Shown here piece after piece: positions 43,618-52,540 of a stretch of 64,000 nt of DNA. The stretch is from Paenibacillus sinopodophylli (GTDB taxonomy: Bacteria; Bacillota; Bacilli; Paenibacillales; Paenibacillaceae), in contig NZ_VDBO01000002.1 of NCBI RefSeq assembly GCF_005930355.1, positions 62,001-126,000 of the forward strand. The letters run 5' to 3'. Within the stretch, counting starts at the first letter, position 1, and every line of letters begins with the position of its first letter. Both the position numbers and the translations under genes were made by a program. A model generated the notes under the pieces. It did not search any database. It saw only the letters and a program-made list of their open reading frames with translations, and was not told the origin of the DNA.

Positions 43618-45234
43618 CTAAGAGGACTGGGTGAGCAACTGAGGGAGAAGCGATAGGAGCGTGTCCCTCGTTGTGGCATCCTCATAGTTCCAATCCCGTT
43701 CATCAAGCAGGTAGCTGTATCCGTTTTTCACTGCGGGGAGGTTTCGCCATAATGGACTACTCATCAGCTCATTCATGGCTTCCTTGGATTCGGGACTTTC
43801 GGGAAGCATCATGAACACGCGGTCACCTGCATAGTGATGAATGGTTTTGGCCGTTATCTCCTTGTACGGTCTACCCGAGTTCATCATTTGTTGAACTTTG
43901 CCGGCAGGACGGAATCCGTGCGGGTGGTACAGGATCGAGGATAAACCGATGTTTCCCATGACGAATAAACGTTTGCCGCGGTGAAATACGATGACGGAGG
44001 CTGTCTCATCAGGGCGGAGATACGCACGCAGCCGCTGCCACATCAATAACATATTGCGGTTATGATGAAGAAGCCATTGTTGGGCTTCTTTTTTCTTGCC
44101 AAACCATTCGCCGAGCATTAACAGTCTATCGCTCAGTGCACCGCGAGAATTATAGGTTAGGGTTGGGGCAATCTGCGACACTTGTGCATACAGCGATTCA
44201 TCATGATAGTCAAAAATAATTAAATCCGGCGAAAGCTTAGCGGCCTGTTCCTTGCAAAGAGGTGTCTCCTTGCTAAAGAAATGCTTCTCGATTAGCGGAA
44301 TATCAAGTATGGCCATATCGCCTGTCGTTTCTCCACAATATAATACACGACTAGGTTTTGAAGGAATCTGAACCTCATGGCCGTTCCAATCCTTCACAAT
44401 GATATTCAAATTCATGGAGTTGGCATATTGCCGGGGAGAGAAGCCTGTTAACAGCCGAAATCGTCGGCTGAAATAATACTCGTCCGCAAAGCCGACTCGC
44501 TCGGCAATTTCACGAAGGGTGTTCTCGGTATGAGTTAGCCATTCTTTGGCATGATTAATGCGCACCTCTGTTAAGAAATCGAGCGGTTTTTTACCCGTTA
44601 ATTCTTTGAATACCGATGTAAACTGCCAAGTGGGAATATTGGCCATCTGTGCTAGCTGTTTGACGGTGATAGTGGTCTGATAGTTGGTCTGCATATATTG
44701 AACCGTCTGCTCAACGGTTTGGGCAGAGCTCGGCATGACATCAGCTTGGAAATTATGCTCAAGCAGAAACGAAATCATGTGCTGGAAATGAGACTGCTGC
44801 CGATGGGCTTCGAGCTCATTGCGGTTCGTTCGGCCGACATACAGCTGGTTCAGTAAATCAGTCCATTGTGCTTGCGGATAGATCCGAAGCTCGTTGCGTT
44901 CAGGGAACAGCTGTTGATAATAGGCTGCTGCAGCGCCTTCGTTCACTTGAAAAACACGGAAGAAGACCCTGTAATATTCGATATTGCAGTCGTCAATGCT
45001 TTCGAATTGATAGGCAATCGCTGGAGAGAGCAAGTAGGTGCTGCCTTGCGAGAATGAGGAGCTGAACGCCTCCGTATAAAGTCTGCCGCTTCCGCTCTTG
45101 ATTACGAGCAGCATGTAGCTTGAAGTCGTTTCTTCGGCTAACACTTCATTCACACTATGGCTAAGCTGGTCTGCATCTATATAATGGAACAGCAAGGAAT
45201 GAAGGGGTAATCGAGTGGTTGTCAGCGTTGACAT
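43618..45234 (-). CDS. AraC regulator fused to siderophore-binding domain (Btr-like)
   Basis: A 538-residue cytoplasmic protein: N-terminal cupin-like region to about residue 165, AraC domain at residues 172-270 (L-A-Q-M-A-N-I-P-T-W-Q-F-T-S-V-F and I-A-E-R-V-G-F-A-D-E-Y-Y-F-S-R-R-F), then a binding fold (V-Q-I-P-S-K-P-S-R-V, L-S-P-D-L-I-I-F-D). The fold resembles the next upstream lipoprotein at 45355 (same W-x-x-H-E/V-V-x-x-P entry), suggesting the same ligand. Its stop lies six bases from the exporter stop. A Fur box is 22 bases upstream. Confidence 0.92.
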   Translation of the reverse strand: MSTLTTTRLPLHSLLFHYIDADQLSHSVNEVLAEETTSSYMLLVIKSGSGRLYTEAFSSSFSQGSTYLLSPAIAYQFESIDDCNIEYYRVFFRVFQVNEGAAAAYYQQLFPERNELRIYPQAQWTDLLNQLYVGRTNRNELEAHRQQSHFQHMISFLLEHNFQADVMPSSAQTVEQTVQYMQTNYQTTITVKQLAQMANIPTWQFTSVFKELTGKKPLDFLTEVRINHAKEWLTHTENTLREIAERVGFADEYYFSRRFRLLTGFSPRQYANSMNLNIIVKDWNGHEVQIPSKPSRVLYCGETTGDMAILDIPLIEKHFFSKETPLCKEQAAKLSPDLIIFDYHDESLYAQVSQIAPTLTYNSRGALSDRLLMLGEWFGKKKEAQQWLLHHNRNMLLMWQRLRAYLRPDETASVIVFHRGKRLFVMGNIGLSSILYHPHGFRPAGKVQQMMNSGRPYKEITAKTIHHYAGDRVFMMLPESPESKEAMNELMSSPLWRNLPAVKNGYSYLLDERDWNYEDATTRDTLLSLLPQLLTQSS

Positions 45235-45255
45235 GTTGAAGCCTCTTTTCGCTAA

Positions 45256-45270
45256 TGAGAATAATTATCA
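45256..45270. promoter_or_regulatory. Fur box before AraC fusion gene 43618
   Basis: TGAGAAT-A-ATTATCA is one mismatch from the 7-1-7 consensus and is 22 bases before the start on the minus strand. Confidence 0.88.
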
Positions 45271-45289
45271 ATTACATTCATTATAGACA

Positions 45290-45331
45290 AAAAGAAGAAG
45301 CTTTTCAACATAAGTTGAAGAGCTTCTTCTG
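45290..45331 (-). terminator. Terminator of binding-protein gene 45355
   Basis: Stem AGAAGAAGCTTTTCAAC / GTTGAAGAGCTTCTTCT (one G-U) with loop ATAA. On the minus strand it ends in TTTTT. Confidence 0.85.
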
Positions 45332-45354
45332 AGTAGGCTTAGATCTTTTGATTC

Positions 45355-46347
45355 TTACTTTTGCAAAAGTACCTTTGGAAGCTCATCGATGAGCCATTCT
45401 CTTGAAGTCGCGTCACTGTTTGCTTTGAGAATATCGAAGTTGTAGACTTGTCCCTGTTGTACAGCAGGGAGCTTCTGCCAAATTTCACTTTTTAAAAGAT
45501 CGCTTGTTGATTGCTGCGCGGCAGGGTCAACAGGATTCAATATGAAGATCCGGTCAGCGGCATACTCCGGCAGCAGTTCGGCGGAAATTTCGGCGAAGCC
45601 TGTTTCTTTGTCGATAAGATCTTGAATAATCGGTGTAGGTTTGAAGCCGCCTTCCTCATAAAGGAACTGGGGCAGTCCGGCTCCAGCCATAATAAACAGT
45701 CTGTTGCCTGGATATAAAGTGAACACAGCAGCAGTCTCGCCTTCTTTTATACCGTTATCATGAAGCTGTTTCCACATGTCGTTCATTTTGACAGCATGCG
45801 CAGCGAGCCAATCTTCAGCCTCTTGTTTTTTATTAAGCAGGTCGCCGAGTGTACGCATCCGTACATCGAGCTTGTCGAAGGTGTTGAAGGTAACGGTAGG
45901 AGCAACTTTGGATATGGCTTCGTACTGCTGTTCATCGGAATTGGAGAAAATAATTAGATCAGGCTTCAGAGACAACGATTTCTCTATACTTAATGGAAAG
46001 CCTACGTCTTCAACGCCAACCAGTTGGCTTTCCAGAACGGTTCCTGTTATCGCATCCACCATAATTCCTATTGGTTTCACGCCAAGTGCTAGTAAATCTC
46101 CTGTTGTTTCTCCATGATAGATGACGCGCTGAGGTGTTGTTGGAACCTCAACCTCATGCTTCGTCCAATCCGTGAAGATACGCGTCGTTTCCGCTGCTTG
46201 TTCGGTTGCGGCAGGTGCTTCTGTCGTTTCAGCGACAGGGCTTGCTGCATTGCTTTCATTGGTGTTGCTGCTGCCACAGCCAAGCAATAATGCCCCCATT
46301 AATGCGAATGTGCTCAATAGAGCAGCAGATTTGGATCCTCGATACAT
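45355..46347 (-). CDS. Iron-siderophore ABC transporter substrate-binding lipoprotein
   Basis: A 330-residue class III binding protein with lipobox L-L-G-C (about Cys24) and a linker of Asn/Ser/Glu/Ala/Thr. The body has D-W-T-K-H-E-V-E-V-P, G-D-L-L-A-L-G-V-K-P and L-K-P-D-L-I-I-F. GGAGGAG precedes its ATG. It and the AraC fusion downstream share domain motifs, as FeuA and Btr do, so the fusion probably senses the ligand that this protein captures. Confidence 0.9.
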   Translation of the reverse strand: MYRGSKSAALLSTFALMGALLLGCGSSNTNESNAASPVAETTEAPAATEQAAETTRIFTDWTKHEVEVPTTPQRVIYHGETTGDLLALGVKPIGIMVDAITGTVLESQLVGVEDVGFPLSIEKSLSLKPDLIIFSNSDEQQYEAISKVAPTVTFNTFDKLDVRMRTLGDLLNKKQEAEDWLAAHAVKMNDMWKQLHDNGIKEGETAAVFTLYPGNRLFIMAGAGLPQFLYEEGGFKPTPIIQDLIDKETGFAEISAELLPEYAADRIFILNPVDPAAQQSTSDLLKSEIWQKLPAVQQGQVYNFDILKANSDATSREWLIDELPKVLLQK

Positions 46348-46375
46348 GTTTGTTCTCCTCCGAATGATGTATTAA

Positions 46376-46396
46376 GATAATGATAATCATTATCGA
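46376..46396. promoter_or_regulatory. Fur box, strong palindrome
   Basis: GATAATGATAATCATTATC contains the nearly perfect Fur site TGATAAT-C-ATTATC, 30 bases before the ATG of the minus-strand lipoprotein. It could also cover a divergent promoter. Confidence 0.92.
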
Positions 46397-46566
46397 TCTG
46401 TAATCATCGTAATCGATAATACGTTTTGACTCAATGGACAAAATAAAGGAACGCTTTTGCTTTTGTCCAAGGCGTCTCAATACATGAATGCATACAAGCA
46501 TACAAACTTTTTTTGCTGTCGCTTACAAAGCTGGGCTTGTTCATGATTAGTTTTTGAGCTGTATAG

Positions 46567-46599
46567 AACCGGTATCCGATATAAGGATGCCGGTTTTTC
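46567..46599 (+). terminator. Orphan terminator in gene-free region
   Basis: Stem ACCGGTATCC / GGATGCCGGT (one G-U), loop GATATAA, tail TTTTCT. No plus-strand gene precedes it for over 600 bases. It could end a short transcript that starts near the Fur box, though no clear promoter is visible. The rest of the 46.4-47.0 kb gap holds only LacI-type sites and a promoter. Confidence 0.6.
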
Positions 46600-46711
46600 T
46601 TTGTATTTTTTCGAATTGCATCCCAGTTCAGAGACGAAGTTGGCCGAATAACGCAGTTTATTTCAAGTAAAGGTGAAAAACGTGAAACTGACACCATTAT
46701 GACGCGATAAA

Positions 46712-46724
46712 ATTTGCGGCAAAT
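46712..46724. promoter_or_regulatory. LacI-type operator 1
   Basis: ATTTGC-G-GCAAAT is a perfect 13-base palindrome apart from its centre. The same site recurs at 46835 and 51386; its centre is 123 bases upstream of the second site. Confidence 0.75.
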
Positions 46725-46834
46725 AAATAGTTTTAATTTCGCTCGATTAATTAGAATTTGAAGACAGATAGCGAAACATTGTGAAAAAAGGACTGAATCG
46801 GGTGCGTGAATAGCGCGTTTTAAGTTATTTCAGT

Positions 46835-46847
46835 ATTTGCCGCAAAT
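46835..46847. promoter_or_regulatory. LacI-type operator 2
   Basis: ATTTGC-C-GCAAAT, identical arms to sites 46712 and 51386, 27 bases upstream of the -35 box. A half-site ATTTGC also lies in the promoter spacer at 46889. Confidence 0.8.
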
Positions 46848-46873
46848 ATAGAGAAAAAAATAGCCAAAAAATA

Positions 46874-46902
46874 TTGACAATATGAAAAATTTGCATTACT
46901 AT
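46874..46902 (+). promoter_or_regulatory. Sigma-A promoter of the second sugar operon
   Basis: TTGACA (46874-46879), spacer 17, TACTAT (46897-46902), 90 bases before the first gene's ATG at 46992. Confidence 0.8.
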
Positions 46903-46991
46903 CAAAACATGAATTGGTTCTTGTTAGATTATCTAACATCGTTTTCAGTTTTATGAATTGACGCAAAATAATGACAACGGAGTGTGCAAAC

Positions 46992-48092
46992 ATGAGCAAG
47001 ATTAGAATGGCGTTTATCGGTGTAGGTGATATGGGCTCCCATCATTGCATTGGCTTTGACTTGTTGGAAGAGTGCGAAGTGAAGTATATATGTGACATGA
47101 ACGAAGCCAATGTAGCGCGTACGATGGCTGAGCTCTCGAATAGCAAGCCGATTGTATGCACGGATTATCGGGAGCTGCTGCATAAAGAGGGTTTGGATGC
47201 GGTAGTCATCAGTGTTCCGAACTATTTGCATAGAGAAGTTGCAGTAGCTTTTTTGGAAGCAGGCAAGCATGTCTTTCTGGAGAAGCCAGTTGCCCACACG
47301 CTTGAGGATTGCGATGCCATTATAAAAGCAGCCGAGGAGCATCAGCGTATTTTGCAAATTGGGCTGGTATATCGTTATTCCAATTTGTATCGCAGGATGT
47401 CAAAGGAACTTGAACAGGGACGTCTCGGCGATGTGAAGCTGATGTGGTGCAAAGAGTTCCGCGATCCGTTTCCGCCGGCTGATTGGTTCTATGACAAATC
47501 CAAATCAGGTGGAGCGATTGTCGAGAAGGACTGTCATCATTTTGATATTTTCAACTGGATGATCAAGGCGAAGCCGGTTCGCGTATTTGCTTCAGGCGGC
47601 CAGCATGTCATGAAGCAAGGACAGGACAATCGGATAACGAACTCATACAGCCATTATCCTGCTAAGAACATAACGGACCCGACCATTGTGGATCATGCTT
47701 TTATAACGATTGATTACGATAATGGCAGCAAGGCCAATCTCGGACTATGCATGTACCTGAAACCTAGAAATTTGATGGGCGAAGGTCTTGAAATTGGTCT
47801 AATCGGGGAAAATGGTGGTCAAATGGTTGCTAAAAACGATAAGACAATCGATATTGTCGGCGGCAATGATCTCACGAAGGATCATCTTGATATTGATGTC
47901 ACGTCGGATTCCATTATGGGCGGACATACAGGCGGACAAACCCAACGAACGGCCTTTATCGCATGTATTACAGAAGGCAAGCAGCCCTTCGCTACTGCGC
48001 AGATTGGAAGAGATGCTTTGCTGATCGCCCTCGCTGCAGAGAAGTCTATTATTGAAGAACGATATGTCTATCTGGACGAACTAATGAGCTAA
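46992..48092 (+). CDS. Gfo/Idh/MocA family NAD(P)-dependent oxidoreductase
   Basis: A 366-residue enzyme with G-V-G-D-M-G near residue 11, E-K-P near 97 and active-site K-D-C-H-H-F-D near 175. ATG 46992 follows CGGAGTG; ATG 46971 has no site. It is the first gene of an operon with two permeases and a binding lipoprotein, controlled by LacI-type sites upstream. It would oxidise the imported sugar or its acid. Substrate unknown. Confidence 0.9.
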   Translation: MSKIRMAFIGVGDMGSHHCIGFDLLEECEVKYICDMNEANVARTMAELSNSKPIVCTDYRELLHKEGLDAVVISVPNYLHREVAVAFLEAGKHVFLEKPVAHTLEDCDAIIKAAEEHQRILQIGLVYRYSNLYRRMSKELEQGRLGDVKLMWCKEFRDPFPPADWFYDKSKSGGAIVEKDCHHFDIFNWMIKAKPVRVFASGGQHVMKQGQDNRITNSYSHYPAKNITDPTIVDHAFITIDYDNGSKANLGLCMYLKPRNLMGEGLEIGLIGENGGQMVAKNDKTIDIVGGNDLTKDHLDIDVTSDSIMGGHTGGQTQRTAFIACITEGKQPFATAQIGRDALLIALAAEKSIIEERYVYLDELMS

Positions 48093-48100
48093 GGGGTGTC

Positions 48101-48994
48101 ATGATGAAGAGCTTGAGGAAGTATGACACATTGTTATTTTTTCTTTTCATTATGCCGTGGATTATCGGTTTTATTACTTTTTTCTTAATTCCGTTTGGAA
48201 CCTCAGTCTTTTATTCCTTCACAGACGCGAAGCTGCCGGGAGCAGTTAATTATCATTTTGTAGGCTTGAGCAATTTTATCCATATGATCGACGATCCGAT
48301 TTTTATGAAAAGCCTGCTTAACACGATGTATTTTGTCGTCTTCGGTGTTCCGATTGTAACAGCAGGAATGCTCGTTCTAGCGCTGCTGCTTAATTTCAAT
48401 GTACGGGGAATTGCATTGTTCCGTACGTTCTATTACTTACCTACGCTGGTGCCAATCGTGGCAACAGTCATTATATGGAGACTGGTGTTCAACTCGGAAT
48501 TTGGCATTCTGAATGCGGGGCTTAGCCTGCTCGGGATGGCGAAGACCGATTGGCTCGGTGGGGAGCATACGATTAAACCGGTTATTATTCTGCTTCAGGT
48601 ATGGATATCCGGCAGCGGTGTGCTTATCTTTCTGGCGGCGCTTAAAAATGTGCCTATGCATCTCTATGAAGCGGCAGATATTGATGGTGCCAGCCGGGTA
48701 AGAAGATTTTTCTCGATCACGCTACCGATGATCAGCCCATCCATCCTATTCGTTATCATTATTCAGACCATGTATAATTTTCAAATGTTTACGGAAGCAT
48801 TGCTGCTCTCGAAGGGTGGTCCTAACTATGCGGCTTATACATTTGTCTACAATATTTACAAGTCAGCTTTCACGGATTTGAAGTTTAGTATGGCCATGTC
48901 GCAATCTATCTTTTTGTTCGCATTAATTGCACTGGTCACTTTTGTCCTCATGAAGCTATCAAACCGCTTTGTTTACTACGAAGGCGAGAAATAG
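48101..48994 (+). CDS. Sugar ABC transporter permease (MalF type)
   Basis: A 297-residue membrane protein with six helices and EAA loop Y-E-A-A-D-I-D-G-A near residue 190. It begins with ATG ATG eight bases after the previous stop, following AAGGGGTG. The partner permease is 11 bases downstream. No ATPase is present, as in the first importer. Confidence 0.92.
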   Translation: MMKSLRKYDTLLFFLFIMPWIIGFITFFLIPFGTSVFYSFTDAKLPGAVNYHFVGLSNFIHMIDDPIFMKSLLNTMYFVVFGVPIVTAGMLVLALLLNFNVRGIALFRTFYYLPTLVPIVATVIIWRLVFNSEFGILNAGLSLLGMAKTDWLGGEHTIKPVIILLQVWISGSGVLIFLAALKNVPMHLYEAADIDGASRVRRFFSITLPMISPSILFVIIIQTMYNFQMFTEALLLSKGGPNYAAYTFVYNIYKSAFTDLKFSMAMSQSIFLFALIALVTFVLMKLSNRFVYYEGEK

Positions 48995-49005
48995 GGGGAA
49001 CATAT

Positions 49006-49848
49006 ATGAATGGCGGACAAAAAACGAGCCTAGGCAGTACCGTGCTCAAATATTTCTTGCTGTGTGCGACGCTGATGGTGTTTGCAGGGCCTCTTATTTG
49101 GATGCTCTCGACCATGATGAAGACGAAGATGGAGACGTACAAGGTTCCACCCTCCTTGCTGCCCGAGCAGATAACCTTTGAGGCATTCGACCGATTGTTT
49201 ACCGTACAGCCGCTCATGTGGAAATGGATACAAAACTCGTTCACGATTTCGATATTCGTAGCACTCGGTGCGGTGATATCGAGCTCAATCGTGGCTTATG
49301 GCTTCTCGCGGTTCGCAACCAAGTACAGAGACAAGCTGTTCCCGATCGTGCTGCTTACCTTGATGATTCCTCCATCTATCATGATGATTCCGTCTTATGT
49401 GCTGTTTGCCAAACTGCACTGGATTGATACATGGCTGCCGTTGATCGTACCGGCATGGCTTGGAGGCGCTTATTACATTTTCTTGTTCCGACAATTTTTT
49501 CTCACCATTCCACAGGAGCTGGATGAAGCGACTTATCTTGATGGAGGCAATCGCTGGACGGTTTACAGCAGGGTTATTATGCCGCTGTCGAAGCCGATTA
49601 TCGTGACGACTATTATTTTCGCATTCGTGAACTCTTGGCTTGATTTCCTTGGACCGTTTCTCTATATCAAGAACAACGAGATGTTTACACTTAGTGTAGG
49701 GCTGCAGTTGTTGATTGGCCAAACAAGTCAGGATTTCCCGGCACTTGCTGCCGGTGCATTCATAAGTATAATCCCAATTGGTCTGCTGTATTTCTTTGCT
49801 CAGCGGTATATCGTTGAGGGGGTGGTCCTTACAGGATCGAAAGGGTAG
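49006..49848 (+). CDS. Sugar ABC transporter permease (MalG type)
   Basis: A 280-residue permease of usual length, with E-A-T-Y-L-D-G-G near residue 173 as the EAA loop and six helices. In contrast to the 441-residue MalG protein at 4422 it has no insertion. AGGGGG precedes the start. It partners the previous permease. Confidence 0.92.
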   Translation: MNGGQKTSLGSTVLKYFLLCATLMVFAGPLIWMLSTMMKTKMETYKVPPSLLPEQITFEAFDRLFTVQPLMWKWIQNSFTISIFVALGAVISSSIVAYGFSRFATKYRDKLFPIVLLTLMIPPSIMMIPSYVLFAKLHWIDTWLPLIVPAWLGGAYYIFLFRQFFLTIPQELDEATYLDGGNRWTVYSRVIMPLSKPIIVTTIIFAFVNSWLDFLGPFLYIKNNEMFTLSVGLQLLIGQTSQDFPALAAGAFISIIPIGLLYFFAQRYIVEGVVLTGSKG

Positions 49849-49907
49849 CACTATTAGTCACGTCCGTATTTATCGTTTTCTAAACTATCGTAAAAGGGGA
49901 ACTTTAC

Positions 49908-51263
49908 ATGAATACGAAAAGCAAATGGTTGTCCAGCGCTTGGATCATGGTATTGGCAATGGCTATTATCTTTACAGGTTGTGGGAGCAATAACAGCTCT
50001 AATTCGGCAAACACGGCTGACGGCGGTACCAATGGTAACTCGGCTTCTGCAGAGCCTGTCACGATTACTTATTCCCAGTGGGGAACAGCGGAGGAGCTGC
50101 TGCGCACACAGGAGCTGCTTAATACATTTATGAATGCGAACAAAGACATTAAAGTGAAGCTCGAAGGCAAGGATTGGGGCAGCTATTGGGATGGCTTGAC
50201 AGCCAATGCTGCTGGCGGTACGCTGCCGGACGTGTTCAAAACCAGCTACGCCTACATTGAGAAATACGCGGAGCTAGGTATTTTCAAAGAGCTCGACAGT
50301 CTGCTTGCATCCAACTCATTCGATCTTAGCAATATAGATGCAAGCCTCCTTGGCTTACACAAATATCAAGATAAGCAAGTATCTCTTCCGATTGATGCGA
50401 ATGTCATCGTCTGGTATTACAATACAGCATTGTTTACCGATTCTAAGACGAATCCATACGGTGCAGCAATGCCGAGCCTAGAGCCGACATGGGATGAAAT
50501 CGTAGATATCGCTACGAAAATGACACTTGATAAAAACGGTAAAAATGCCGGAGATGCGGATTTTGACGCCAAAAACATCGTACAGTGGGGGATGTCGATC
50601 TCTCCTGGCTCAACGATGGACTGGTTCCTTGAGCCTGAGCTTTGGTCGAATGGTGCGAAGCTAGTCAATGAAGATGGCTCGCTTGCTCTAGATACGCCAG
50701 AAGCGCTTGAGGTGTTGAACTACTTTATCGATTTGACCAAAAACAAAAAAATTAATACAACACCGGCACAAATCGAAGGGCTTGGCGGTCAAGTCAACCT
50801 AAGCATAACAACAGGCAAGGTTGCCATGAATCCAGGCGGAAACTGGAATACGACCAACTACAAAGAAGCAGGCATTAAATACGGCATCGCTTATTTGCCT
50901 AAATTCAAGACGAATCAAACGGTCGTACAACCGGCAGGTATGGCGATCAGCTCGAATACGAAGCATGGAGAAGCAGCTGCGAAATTGCTTACTTGGTTGG
51001 CTGGTCCAGAAGGGCAAACGGAGCTTGCAAAACAAGGTTATTCGATTCCTGCGAACAAGGCAGCAGCTGATGCTTATATTCAAACAGCAGGCAACGAGAA
51101 TCAAATTTTCTTGGATGCTCAGCAATTTGGAATTATCTCGCCGTTTACGGCAAAGAAAACAGATTTGGTCTGGACCTATGGGGAGCAAGCGTTAAAGCTT
51201 CCGCTATCGGGTGAAGGCGATTTGCAAGCGGCCATCGCTGATTTGGCTTCCAAAGTGAAATAG
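49908..51263 (+). CDS. Sugar ABC transporter substrate-binding lipoprotein
   Basis: A 451-residue family 1 binding protein. The signal ends in F-T-G-C (about Cys25), followed by a Ser/Asn/Gly linker. D-V-F-K-T-S-Y-A and V-W-Y-Y-N-T-A-L-F match the family hinge region; G-M-A-I-S-S-N-T-K-H and L-A-G-P-E-G-Q are late signatures. AAAGGGG lies before the ATG. It is the last gene of the LacI-controlled import operon and ends before a strong terminator. Ligand unknown. Confidence 0.92.
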   Translation: MNTKSKWLSSAWIMVLAMAIIFTGCGSNNSSNSANTADGGTNGNSASAEPVTITYSQWGTAEELLRTQELLNTFMNANKDIKVKLEGKDWGSYWDGLTANAAGGTLPDVFKTSYAYIEKYAELGIFKELDSLLASNSFDLSNIDASLLGLHKYQDKQVSLPIDANVIVWYYNTALFTDSKTNPYGAAMPSLEPTWDEIVDIATKMTLDKNGKNAGDADFDAKNIVQWGMSISPGSTMDWFLEPELWSNGAKLVNEDGSLALDTPEALEVLNYFIDLTKNKKINTTPAQIEGLGGQVNLSITTGKVAMNPGGNWNTTNYKEAGIKYGIAYLPKFKTNQTVVQPAGMAISSNTKHGEAAAKLLTWLAGPEGQTELAKQGYSIPANKAAADAYIQTAGNENQIFLDAQQFGIISPFTAKKTDLVWTYGEQALKLPLSGEGDLQAAIADLASKVK

Positions 51264-51294
51264 CCATTCATAATGATTATCGCATATTAAACAA

Positions 51295-51332
51295 GCAGGG
51301 CAAGCGCCATTACGGCGTTTGTCCTGTTTTTT
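51295..51332 (+). terminator. Terminator of the second sugar import operon
   Basis: Thirteen-pair stem CAGGGCAAGCGCC / GGCGTTTGTCCTG with two G-U pairs, loop ATTAC, run of six T. Confidence 0.85.
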
Positions 51333-51353
51333 GCGTAGATGAGGTTTGTTTTC

Positions 51354-51398
51354 TTGACATAGGTATAGATGGAATATAAAATTAAATTTGCCGCAAAT
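51354..51398 (+). promoter_or_regulatory. LacI gene promoter with operator 3
   Basis: TTGACA (51354-51359), spacer 17, TAAAAT (51377-51382; TATAAA overlaps). ATTTGC-C-GCAAAT at 51386-51398 covers the predicted start site, a classic autorepression position. The site matches those upstream of the import operon. Confidence 0.75.
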
Positions 51399-51474
51399 TT
51401 TGTGAGGATGCTAAAAATTGCCCCAATAAAGGAAGCGTGCCTAGATTTGGATTTGTGGGGGAGAGGGCTGGACA

Positions 51475-52515
51475 ATGGCTAAATTGAAAGATATCGCGGA
51501 TCGGGTAGGTGTTTCCATCTCAACGGTTTCACGGGTGATGAAAAATGATTCCAACCGTTCTGTTAGCGATGAAACACGCAAAAAAATATGGGAAACCGCA
51601 GAGCAACTGGGTTACCGGACGAACCGCACGCCAAAGACGAAAAAAAACGAGTCCAAACATGCTTTTCATATTGGATGCGTTGTTGCCATTCCACAAAATA
51701 AATATAATAATCCTTATTTTTCAGTCATATTGGAAGGCATTGAGAAAGCACTTGCCACAGCGGGCATGCGTCTTGAATTTGTATATAGTATTGAAAATGA
51801 ATCGGATGTAGAGCAATTGCGTACTCTTGTCAAGGAGCATCGGATTGATGGCATGCTGGTCGTTGAACGCATCGATTCGGAGGCTTACCAGTGGATAAAG
51901 GCTAATGTGCGGGCCGTTGTCGGCGTAGATATTTCAGATAAAGAGGTTCCTGTTGTAAGTTATGACCGCGGAGCGGCTGCTAAGGAAGCTGTTCAGCATC
52001 TCATCGAACAAGGACATCGGCAAATCGGCTATATCGGCGGTGCAGAGCTGGATGATGACTTCCGCGACGAGAAGCGTTTTCTCGGCTATCAAAGTGCGAT
52101 GCGAGAAGCGGGACTCCCGATTTATGATCATTGGGTTATCGACGTGAAGTGGGATGTAGCTTTAAGCTATGAGCTTACACGGCAGGCGTTCGAGATGAAC
52201 GACCATACGCCGACGGCTATCTTTGCGGCCAGCGATATGATGGCTATTGCCGCTATGAGGGCTGCTACGGAGCGCGAGCTGAAAATTCCGGATGATATTG
52301 CTTTTTTCGGCGTAGATAATATTGAAATTTCCGAATTCACCTCACCTCCGCTTTCGACTATCCATGTTCCTAAGCTGGAGATGGGCATGTTCGCGGTTAA
52401 GCTCTTGCTCGATTATTTGGACAACCAGTATACAATTCCGGTCAAAATGATTATTCCTTACAAATGTCTGCTTAGGCATTCGACAAGATCCAAAATGGAG
52501 CGCGAACCTAATTAA
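51475..52515 (+). CDS. LacI family transcriptional regulator
   Basis: A 346-residue regulator. Residues 3-50 are the LacI helix-turn-helix (K-D-I-A-D-R-V-G-V-S-I-S-T-V-S-R-V) with hinge, and residues 65-340 the sugar-binding fold, with D-D-D-F-R-D near 190 and G-V-D-N-I-E-I near 280. Three ATTTGC-N-GCAAAT palindromes, at 46712, 46835 and over its own promoter, are its likely operators. It should respond to the sugar carried by the 46992-51263 operon. The ATG start is preceded by GGGGGAGAGG. Confidence 0.93.
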   Translation: MAKLKDIADRVGVSISTVSRVMKNDSNRSVSDETRKKIWETAEQLGYRTNRTPKTKKNESKHAFHIGCVVAIPQNKYNNPYFSVILEGIEKALATAGMRLEFVYSIENESDVEQLRTLVKEHRIDGMLVVERIDSEAYQWIKANVRAVVGVDISDKEVPVVSYDRGAAAKEAVQHLIEQGHRQIGYIGGAELDDDFRDEKRFLGYQSAMREAGLPIYDHWVIDVKWDVALSYELTRQAFEMNDHTPTAIFAASDMMAIAAMRAATERELKIPDDIAFFGVDNIEISEFTSPPLSTIHVPKLEMGMFAVKLLLDYLDNQYTIPVKMIIPYKCLLRHSTRSKMEREPN

Positions 52516-52540
52516 GCTTATGAACAGCCGTTCGAATACG

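Noticed and set aside
46431..46697. Minus-strand open frame of 88 codons in the gap between siderophore and sugar genes
   Set aside because: No ribosome site, low-complexity composition, and it spans a plus-strand terminator and LacI region. Treated as chance.
49285..49851. Minus-strand open frame of 188 codons across a permease gene
   Set aside because: Antisense to a clear sugar permease; no ribosome site or motif.
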